A DNA stretch of 64,000 nt from Spirosoma terrae (GTDB lineage Bacteria; Bacteroidota; Bacteroidia; Cytophagales; Spirosomataceae): contig NZ_JAAFZH010000016.1 of assembly GCF_010435915.1 (NCBI RefSeq), forward strand, positions 1 through 64,000, read 5' to 3'. How positions within the stretch are numbered: position 1 is the stretch's first letter; each line of letters opens with the position of its first letter. Below the pieces are notes generated by a model. It searched no databases. It saw only the letters and a list, made by a program, of their open reading frames with translations, and was not told the DNA's origin. The position numbers were made by a program, and so were the translations under genes. Positions 37,209 through 43,972 of this stretch are shown here, one piece after another.

Positions 37209-37763
37209 TTATATACTTGAAATCCAATCTGACCAAACCAAAATTATAAGTCTGATTCCAACTAAAATCCAAAAGAGTGTTAGAGTTAATTTACTGGTAC
37301 CTGCTCCGATGTCATTCCAGAGAAATAAAATGAGCAAGATGATGCTTAGAGTATAAAAAAATCCATGTTTATAGAATTCTGATACCTCAGTCTTTCCCCA
37401 ATATCCTTCACTCGTATCATGCCATTTCGTCCATAATGTAGGTTTGAGTTGATGAATCTTTATGCGTTGCAACCACTCTGTTTTAGACGTCGTAAAATAA
37501 GCGCTATCTTCAGGTTGGGACTCATCTATAATATAATGTTGAGTGCCATTCGTGCCAACAATATGACCTCTATAGAAATAAAATTCTGAATCTTTCACCG
37601 GTAGCCTAAATGATCGGGGTTCGGGCCACACACCTTCATCGTAGACAAAATGACCCATTGGCGTTTTAAGTAAGTTAGGTACACCATTCATAAATTGTGC
37701 GTGAACCTCTGCCCCCCCTAAAAAGCTACAGATCAGAAGTAAATAGTTGACTCTAAAATTCAT
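37209..37763 (-). CDS. Cassette gene: exported membrane protein, unknown function
   Basis: The 184-residue protein starts at MNFRVNYLLLICSFLGG, a Sec signal ending near VHAQ. An external domain of about 110 residues rich in aromatic and charged residues follows (FYFYRGHIVGTNGTQHYIID). It ends with two transmembrane helices, about 137-155 and 163-180. No family is recognised. The 37862 start is rejected because the added residues come from repeat sequence. The stop codon lies 60 bp from site D. Confidence 0.75.
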   Translation of the reverse strand: MNFRVNYLLLICSFLGGAEVHAQFMNGVPNLLKTPMGHFVYDEGVWPEPRSFRLPVKDSEFYFYRGHIVGTNGTQHYIIDESQPEDSAYFTTSKTEWLQRIKIHQLKPTLWTKWHDTSEGYWGKTEVSEFYKHGFFYTLSIILLILFLWNDIGAGTSKLTLTLFWILVGIRLIILVWSDWISSI

Positions 37764-37886
37764 AAGTAAATTTGGAGTGTTATCCCTGTCGACTAGAAAC
37801 TGGCTAGCGAGCCCAAAGCACCCTGTCGGGGACGTGCGGCCTGTCGACCGAAACCCGACCACGACGTTATCTCAGCTTGTTGCCTC

Positions 37887-37974
37887 ACCCAACACCCATG
37901 AGGGTTGATGGATGAGCACGCTACGTTACTGAACACGACCAAGCTCCGACCTTTTCACCCTCATTAAGTTGGGC
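37887..37974 (-). repeat. attC-like site E
   Basis: The 88-bp element is bounded by ACCCAAC at 37887-37893 and GTTGGGC at 37968-37974. The inner boxes ATGAGGGTTGATGG and CCTTTTCACCCTCAT pair with one extrahelical T on the plus strand. Just to its right a strong hairpin (GGCGTGTG with CACACGCC and an inner CCTGTC/GACAGG) contains the CTGTCG repeat. Confidence 0.75.
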
Positions 37975-38301
37975 TGTCCCAACTTGCCTCCGGCGTGTGC
38001 TTCCTGTCGCCAGACAGGAAACACACGCCAAGCGAACCACTACGCACGCAACCGATGAAAGAACAGCGCCAAGCCGTTTTCACTACGTTTCTGACCTGCG
38101 CGAAGCTGTTTCACTACGTTGTCACGGGGCGATTGCCTTGTCGACCGCTACGTGGCCAACGCGCTTTTGTCAGCCTGCCCAACCGGGACGACTCTCGTGT
38201 CGACCGAAACCTACCCAACAAACCAAACCGTTCTGTTGGGGGACGATTGCCCTGTCGAACGAGACACAGCCACTACGTTGTTTTTCAGTTTTTTGCTCTT
38301 C
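37975..38301. other. Non-coding cassette between sites E and F
   Basis: The interval between attC-like sites E and F is only 327 bp and has no convincing minus-strand gene; long plus-strand frames run straight through site F and look accidental. It holds four copies of the CTGTCG-type motif and a short GTTGGG/CCCAAC hairpin near 38213-38245. It may be a non-coding cassette, a regulatory RNA or a decayed cassette. Confidence 0.5.
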
Positions 38302-38387
38302 ACCCAACAACCACAGGGGTTGATGGCGAGCAAGTTACTCGAAAAAGCGCACGTACTGTCGACCTTTACACCCCTGTTTGGTTGGGC
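38302..38387 (-). repeat. attC-like site F
   Basis: The 86-bp element is bounded by ACCCAAC at 38302-38308 and GTTGGGC at 38381-38387. The inner boxes ACAGGGGTTGATGG and CCTTTACACCCCTGT pair fully apart from one extrahelical T on the plus strand. The loop of this copy contains a CTGTCG motif. Confidence 0.8.
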
Positions 38388-38437
38388 TGCCAAGCCTTCC
38401 CAACCGGCGAGCATCCTGTCACCCGATAGCTACCCTT

Positions 38438-38824
38438 TTACTCATCTTCTTCATCAAGCTGCCATTGCATCAAATCATCTACTGGTCTAGGAAGGCGACC
38501 TTCTAACCACTGTTTTAAAGTGCCCGGCTTGAAATCTTTGTCTTTCGTCTCAATTACCCAAGATAAAAAATCCTGCGGGCCTCCATTTAAATAAGGTGGT
38601 GGCGAAACTGGATAAAAGACGGTTGGCAAACGTTCGTCAAGTGATAAATAATTGCAGACAAACCCCACTTCCTGAACCACTTGCCAAGCCAATTGGTGAG
38701 TTATGTCAATCCTGAATTTTACCCACCAAAAGCCATTGTCATCCGCGCCAAATGCAATCGGTTTCTCAATAGCTGGCACTTTTTCAAGGTATTCATTTAA
38801 GGTTTTGAATCCTCTTTTGTCCAT
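38438..38824 (-). CDS. Cassette gene: small unknown protein
   Basis: The 128-residue protein starts at MDKRGFKTLNEYLEKV, with no signal peptide or membrane segment. It has a central beta region (GFWWVKFRIDITHQLAWQV), a Pro-rich YPVSPPPYLNGGPQ loop and an acidic end. I know no family. The size and acidic character would suit an immunity or antitoxin protein, but no toxin gene is present. Its stop codon is 51 bp from site F. An upstream start at 38896 is in repeat sequence and is rejected. Confidence 0.7.
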   Translation of the reverse strand: MDKRGFKTLNEYLEKVPAIEKPIAFGADDNGFWWVKFRIDITHQLAWQVVQEVGFVCNYLSLDERLPTVFYPVSPPPYLNGGPQDFLSWVIETKDKDFKPGTLKQWLEGRLPRPVDDLMQWQLDEEDE

Positions 38825-39238
38825 TTCTCGGTAATTATTTTTCAAGCCTGACCTGTCGAGCCATGCGGCCTGTCGGCGGAAAGCGGGCAAACCCACTTTT
38901 CAGACTGTCCAAACGGGGCGTTCATTTTGTCACACGCAACCCACCCAACGAGCTAAAACCTGCCTTTCGAGCCGTGCGCCTTGTCGCCCGGAACCCGCCG
39001 AACAAACACATTTTTTGGACACCACCCAACATAATAAAGTACGCAAACTTACGGAACTATATTTAGCTCATAACCAAACACGTTTAGTTCCGCAGTTTTC
39101 ACGAGGAATATTAGCTAAAAACAACGAATCTTATTAAAGGCCGTTGGGCGATTGACTTAACGGTAGTTAGCAGGTCAATATGTAGCTGCATTTAGGCTAG
39201 ACACAGGCTTGTTAACGTATTTCTCTACTCCTGAACCG

Positions 39239-40570
39239 CTAAAAACTACCATCGAAAACCTGTCCTGACTTCAGGTCTTTCAACGAAAAGGTATTGATGG
39301 TTCCGATACCGGCAAACCGAATTTTGACACCGTAGATACGCGCTAGTGGCTGCGTATAGTGGGTTTCGTACACTTTCCGACCGTTGATAAAAATAGATGC
39401 CTGCTTATTAACCACTCGTAACGTTAAGACTCCGCCCTGGCGTAGATCAGCCCCCAGAAAACTCAGATCGTCCCGATGGCTTTTTTTGGCCACTTCTGAG
39501 GTCTGTAAATTAATCCAGTGCACGCAGCCCGGCTTCATTACGTCGAAGGTGTGCTGCGACGATTCACCCCAAACGGTAAGACCGATCTGTGAGCAGCGTA
39601 CGCCCGCCCGATCGGGCGAGGTTTTCACCTGGGTTTTTAGCTCAAAATTATCCCCATCGATACCCGTAGGATGGCTATTGATGAACTCCATAAAAAAGGT
39701 ACGATTCGTATCGACACCAGCTCGAGCGGCTTCCATCGCGCTGATGCTTCGGCGCTTATCGGCAAACAGGTCGGGAGCCTCAATCGGATACACCCGACTG
39801 GTGTCGTGCATCATATTGGCCGTTACGGTCCAACCTTTGGTCTGTAGATAAACGGTAGCCGTATCTATGTTTTCGTCATTCCGTTGCAGGATCGCAAAAT
39901 AACGTCCGGGGCGCTCGTAATAGTGGGTGTACACACTATCGTCCTGATTCAGGTTTTCCCGCTTACCATCCCCAAACTGAATCGTGTATTGAGCTGACGG
40001 ATCGCGAATGGGTGACACCTGAAAAACGGCCGAATGAGGGTTCTCGCCCAGCGGATTCCGACACACAAACTGGATGGGTTCAGGTATTTCCCTACGTTGT
40101 TGCCACCAAACAAACGCAAGAACAACCAGTAAAAACATAACTGCTCCTGGTAGCCAGAATCGCTTTAGCACTGGTCGCTGCGACGATGTTGGTAACTCAG
40201 CTACCAAAGCCGGTGGCGGTGTATAAGCTGGTAATTCGGCCGGTCGGGTGGCATTACGTTCGGTCCATTCCTGCACTTGTACGAAATGATCCCAATCGTG
40301 ATAGCCTGTGTAGAGGGCCAGCGCGTCGCGGGTGGCTTTTTGCGGATAATACCGGGAATCGGTTTTGATCTTGCCAAAGATCCGTTTGAGCGTGTTCGGA
40401 CTAATCCGCACGCGCGTTTGCTTAAAAAGAATATTGCTTAAGCTAATGTAATCACCATTAGTCCATTTGTCCCAGTCCGGACTCCCGTATGCGTTACTCA
40501 CCTGCCGACAACAGACATCCAAATAATGAAAGACTTCGGCTTTTCCAGCTTGTCCATTTTCTGTAATCAT
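39239..40570 (-). CDS. Membrane-spanning regulator-like protein (HTH-like, TM, PKD, jelly roll)
   Basis: The 443-residue protein has a cytoplasmic N-terminal region with a helix-turn-helix-like block (VRISPNTLKRIFGKIKTD, then TRDALALYTGYHDWDHF, about residues 50-105). A Pro-rich linker, one transmembrane helix (about 140-158) and an external part follow. The external part has a PKD-like segment (YTIQFGDGKR... YYERPGRYFAIL, about 200-240) and a C-terminal lectin/jelly-roll-like domain. It is divergent from a SusC gene 170 bp away. A single-protein transmembrane regulator that senses a glycan outside and acts on the SusC promoter is a reasonable inference. Confidence 0.65.
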   Translation of the reverse strand: MITENGQAGKAEVFHYLDVCCRQVSNAYGSPDWDKWTNGDYISLSNILFKQTRVRISPNTLKRIFGKIKTDSRYYPQKATRDALALYTGYHDWDHFVQVQEWTERNATRPAELPAYTPPPALVAELPTSSQRPVLKRFWLPGAVMFLLVVLAFVWWQQRREIPEPIQFVCRNPLGENPHSAVFQVSPIRDPSAQYTIQFGDGKRENLNQDDSVYTHYYERPGRYFAILQRNDENIDTATVYLQTKGWTVTANMMHDTSRVYPIEAPDLFADKRRSISAMEAARAGVDTNRTFFMEFINSHPTGIDGDNFELKTQVKTSPDRAGVRCSQIGLTVWGESSQHTFDVMKPGCVHWINLQTSEVAKKSHRDDLSFLGADLRQGGVLTLRVVNKQASIFINGRKVYETHYTQPLARIYGVKIRFAGIGTINTFSLKDLKSGQVFDGSF

Positions 40571-40667
40571 AGCAGCCAACAATCTGACATTTAATCGGTT
40601 ACGTTGTCCAAAATTTCGATCAATAAAATGGTCATGTTTTCAGCACACTCGCCGTATAGTACAAATT

Positions 40668-40675
40668 TACCTTTG
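40668..40675 (+). promoter_or_regulatory. Candidate -7 box of the second SusC gene
   Basis: TACCTTTG matches the Bacteroidota TAnnTTTG element and lies 67 bp before the SusC start. It is identical to the box before tdh. No clear -33 TTTG was found. Confidence 0.5.
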
Positions 40676-40742
40676 CAAACTCGCATTCCTAAAACCCAAT
40701 ACGGGGGACAATCGCCGTAAAAACTATAAATATCTGAATATT

Positions 40743-43700
40743 ATGCGACAAAAACTTTTACTGTGCTGCGCTCTTTTCTGGGGTTTACTCAGCCCCATGC
40801 TGACCAGAGCCCGGCACATGAGCAGTAAGTCTCTCACCTACGCTAAACCGGTTACGTTAAGACCTACAACGATCGATCCGGGCCGTACCGATGATCGGGT
40901 CATTTCGGGAACCATTACCGACGAAAAAGGCGTGACTTTGCCGGGTGTCAGCGTCCTGCTCAAGGGTACGCAGCGGGGTGCTGTTACCGACGCCAATGGC
41001 AGGTTTCAGCTGGCCGTACCGGAAACAGCGGCCGCGCTGGTTATTAGTTTCGTTGGCTACTTAAGCCAGGAAGTGCCAGTCGGTAGCAGGACTACCATCA
41101 ACATCCAGTTAGCGCCCGATACCAAAGCGCTCGAAGAAGTGGTGGTGGTAGGCTACGGTACGCAGCGTAAGATCGAAACCACGGGCGCCATTGCCTCCGT
41201 GAAAGCCGCTGATCTACTCCAGACTCCCGTTGCCAACGTAGCACAGGGGCTTCAGGCTCGGGTGGCGGGGGTTCAAATTACCCAGAACTCAGGGGCACCC
41301 GGTGGTAATGTCAGTGTTCGAATCCGGGGCACCAACTCGATTAACGGTAGTTCTGAGCCGCTTTACGTAATTGACGGGATCCAGATTGCCAACAGTGGCG
41401 GCATTACCGATGTGAGCCCACTGTCCCAGATCAATCCGAACGATATTGAATCGATTGAGGTACTGAAAGATGCGTCCTCAACCGCTGTTTACGGCGCCCG
41501 TGCCGCTAATGGTGTAGTTCTGATCACGACCAAACGGGGTAAGGAAGGCGGCACCCGCATCAGTTACGATGGCTACGGCGGTGTGCAGCAGATCAACAAA
41601 ACCCTGAACGTACTGAATGCCCAACAGTTTGGGCAGCTCGAAAATGAGGTCTACAAACGGTCGATCTACGCTGATCCGTCCAGTCTGGGCGAAGGTACCA
41701 ACTGGCAGAACCAGATTTTCCGGAAAGCCCCTATCCAGAGTCATCAGCTATCGGTATCGGGCGGGAATCAGAAAACCCAGCTGGCGCTGTCGCTGAACTA
41801 CTTCAATCAGGATGGCATTATCAAAAATTCCAATTTTAACCGATACTCCTTCCGATCAAATATCGACCATCGATTAAACGACCGAATTAAAATCGGGACC
41901 AGTCTGTACTACGGTTATTCCATCAACAACGGGGTCAACGTAGGCGGCACGGGTTCGGACGTAACGAGTAGCCGGGCGGGCGTTCTGGGAGCGGCTCTGG
42001 CAGCACCTCCCACGCTGGTTCCGTATCGGCCAGATGGTAGTGTGTTTCCTTTTCAGGATCAGATGAATGGTCAATACCAGGAAGTTACCAACCCGCTCAA
42101 CTTCATTATCCCCCTCAACCGGCAGACAACCCAGCGGATTCTGGCTAATGTTTACGTCGATTTTGAGCTGTTCAAAGGATTTACGTACCGCCCTAGTTTC
42201 AATGCCGATCTGGGCACTACGTTGTCGGAGTTTTACTCGCCTTTGTCGCTGCTGAGTCAGTCTCAGTTAGCGTCGGGCGGGGGAAGCGCCAGCAATACCA
42301 GTTCGTATGGTCGAACGCTGTTGCACGAAAGCATTTTCACGTATCGTACCCGACTAGCGGAGCATCATACCCTCACGGCTACGGCCGTACTGGCCACTCA
42401 GGCCAATGTAAATCAGAGCTATACGCAAACGGCCTCAAACTTCCCCAACGACGTAACGCAGAACAACGCTATTGGGCTGGCCGTCAATCAACGTATCAGC
42501 AGCGACAAAAATAAATCCCGCCTTGATTCGTACCTGGGACGTATCAACTACGGCTACAAGGACAAATATTTTCTGGATTTAACGGCCCGTGCCGACGGGT
42601 CCAGCAAGTTCGGCGAAAACAACAAATACGGATTTTTCCCGGCGGTGGCGGGTGCCTGGCGGATTGTCGAAGAGCCTTTCATGAAAACGGTTCCGGTCAT
42701 CTCTGATCTGAAACTACGCGGAAGCTGGGGTATCACCGGAAACGCCGGGGCTATCGATCCGTATCAGTCCCTGGCAACGGTAAGTGCATCGGGACTTAAT
42801 TACAACTACAATCACAATCCCGTTACGGGCATCAACCCCAGCGCTATCCCTAACCCCGATCTAAAGTGGGAACGCTCCACGCAGGTCGACATCGGCCTGG
42901 ATGTGAGTCTGTTTAACAACCGGTTGTCGGTGGTGGCAGATTATTACAACAAGCGTACGGACAACCTGCTCTTCCAGAAAGTACTGCCTATGTCGTCGGG
43001 CTATACCGCCCTGACCGGCAACTTCGGTTCGATACGTAACAAAGGTGTTGAACTGGCGGTCAATGGCCGGATTTTACCGGGCGGTGGCAATCGACTCCAG
43101 TGGGATGCTTCGGCGAATATTACGTTCAACCAGAACGAAGTGCTGGCGCTGGATGGCATTCTGGACGAACTCCCCCGGTCGGCGTTTGCGCTGCTTAAAG
43201 TCGGGTATCCTATGGGACTTTATCGGACTTATGTCTTCGATGGCATCAGCCAGACCGGCGAAACGATTCTGCCCGGTTACGACGGGCGCGTTGGTGGTCA
43301 TAAAGTAAAGGATCTCAACGGCGACGGCACGATCACGGCCGCCGATCAGCAGATTGCCGGTAACGCTCAACCCAACTATATTTTTGGTTTCTCGTCTTCG
43401 TTCCGGTACCGCAACTTCGACCTGAATGTATTTATCCAGGGCGTTCAGGGCAATAAACTCATGAACCTAATCCGCTATACGTTCGAAACAGCACTGGGTC
43501 AACAGAACGTTCTGGCCGGACTCGCCGACCGGTGGTCGCCCACGAATCCGAATAATGAGTATGCCAGCGGCTTGCAGGGCGGCCGATTGCCCCTGTCGGA
43601 TCGGTACATTGAGGATGCATCGTTCGTTCGACTGAAGAATATTTCACTGGGTTACACGCTTCCCAAGATCAAGGGAATCAACCAGATCCGCCTATACGTG

Positions 43701-43847
43701 AGTGCCAATAATCCACTCACGCTCACGAAATACACGGGCTATGACCCGGAGGTTAACAACTTCGGGAACGCCACCACGCAATTCGTCGATAACGGTACGT
43801 ATCCAATTCCCCGCTCCTATTTGGGCGGCCTGCAAATCACATTCTAA
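40743..43847 (+). CDS. SusC-type TonB-linked outer-membrane transporter
   Basis: The 1034-residue protein has a signal peptide, then a carboxypeptidase-regulatory-like domain (about 53-135, GTITDEKGVTLPGVSVLLKG). The plug (about 140-250) has EPLYVIDGIQI and KDASSTAVYGARAANGVVLI, and a large barrel ends in YLGGLQITF. With the next gene it forms a SusC/SusD uptake complex. The divergent membrane-spanning protein upstream may regulate it. No glycosidase is in the operon, so the cargo may not be a long polysaccharide. Confidence 0.95.
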   Translation: MRQKLLLCCALFWGLLSPMLTRARHMSSKSLTYAKPVTLRPTTIDPGRTDDRVISGTITDEKGVTLPGVSVLLKGTQRGAVTDANGRFQLAVPETAAALVISFVGYLSQEVPVGSRTTINIQLAPDTKALEEVVVVGYGTQRKIETTGAIASVKAADLLQTPVANVAQGLQARVAGVQITQNSGAPGGNVSVRIRGTNSINGSSEPLYVIDGIQIANSGGITDVSPLSQINPNDIESIEVLKDASSTAVYGARAANGVVLITTKRGKEGGTRISYDGYGGVQQINKTLNVLNAQQFGQLENEVYKRSIYADPSSLGEGTNWQNQIFRKAPIQSHQLSVSGGNQKTQLALSLNYFNQDGIIKNSNFNRYSFRSNIDHRLNDRIKIGTSLYYGYSINNGVNVGGTGSDVTSSRAGVLGAALAAPPTLVPYRPDGSVFPFQDQMNGQYQEVTNPLNFIIPLNRQTTQRILANVYVDFELFKGFTYRPSFNADLGTTLSEFYSPLSLLSQSQLASGGGSASNTSSYGRTLLHESIFTYRTRLAEHHTLTATAVLATQANVNQSYTQTASNFPNDVTQNNAIGLAVNQRISSDKNKSRLDSYLGRINYGYKDKYFLDLTARADGSSKFGENNKYGFFPAVAGAWRIVEEPFMKTVPVISDLKLRGSWGITGNAGAIDPYQSLATVSASGLNYNYNHNPVTGINPSAIPNPDLKWERSTQVDIGLDVSLFNNRLSVVADYYNKRTDNLLFQKVLPMSSGYTALTGNFGSIRNKGVELAVNGRILPGGGNRLQWDASANITFNQNEVLALDGILDELPRSAFALLKVGYPMGLYRTYVFDGISQTGETILPGYDGRVGGHKVKDLNGDGTITAADQQIAGNAQPNYIFGFSSSFRYRNFDLNVFIQGVQGNKLMNLIRYTFETALGQQNVLAGLADRWSPTNPNNEYASGLQGGRLPLSDRYIEDASFVRLKNISLGYTLPKIKGINQIRLYVSANNPLTLTKYTGYDPEVNNFGNATTQFVDNGTYPIPRSYLGGLQITF

Positions 43848-43851
43848 ACCA

Positions 43852-43958
43852 AACCGGGATTGAGCAGATTCGGGGATTAAGGGGATTTTGTATTCGCTTC
43901 TTCGAAGCACCTTGTCAATCAAAATCTCTTTTATCCTCAAATCAGCTCAATCCCGGTT
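43852..43958. repeat. Long imperfect inverted repeat between SusC and SusD
   Basis: AACCGGGATTGAGC at the left pairs with GCTCAATCCCGGTT at the right, and pairing continues imperfectly to a stem of about 35-38 bp. The loop holds a second small hairpin (GCTTCTTCGAAGC). In mRNA this would fold strongly between the two coding regions and could set the SusC:SusD ratio, or it may be a dispersed intergenic repeat. Confidence 0.65.
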
Positions 43959-43972
43959 CAACCACTTGTACC

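Larger units (their letters stand above)
34622..39030 (-). mobile_element. Integron-like gene-cassette array without an integrase
   Basis: Six attC-like elements of 86-88 bp, listed separately, lie 0.4-0.9 kb apart. Five of the intervals hold exactly one small gene, all on the minus strand, each stop codon 51-81 bp from the attC on its left; one interval is non-coding. Most genes are AT-richer than the flanking genes and match no family I know. An orphan ACCCAAC box at 39024-39030 marks the right limit. No intI-type integrase or attI is seen in the window, so it resembles a CALIN. The flanks are an intact sulfatase gene and an intact regulator gene. Confidence 0.75.

Noticed and set aside
37995-38490. 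Long plus-strand open frames of about 110-145 codons
   Set aside because: They run through attC-like site F and the CTGTCG repeats, have odd composition (many Thr, Pro and Arg) and oppose all cassette genes, so they look accidental.
34622-39030. CRISPR array as an explanation for the regular repeats
   Set aside because: Repeat units are 86-88 bp and palindromic, spaced 0.4-0.9 kb apart with genes between them, unlike CRISPR repeats and short spacers; no cas genes are present.
34427-39238. Insertion sequence or prophage as the source of the AT-richer genes
   Set aside because: No transposase, integrase, terminal inverted repeats or phage structural genes are present, and flanking genes are intact.
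41310-41330. GTTCGAATCC, resembling a tRNA T-arm
   Set aside because: It lies inside the SusC plug-domain coding sequence and no cloverleaf can be formed around it.
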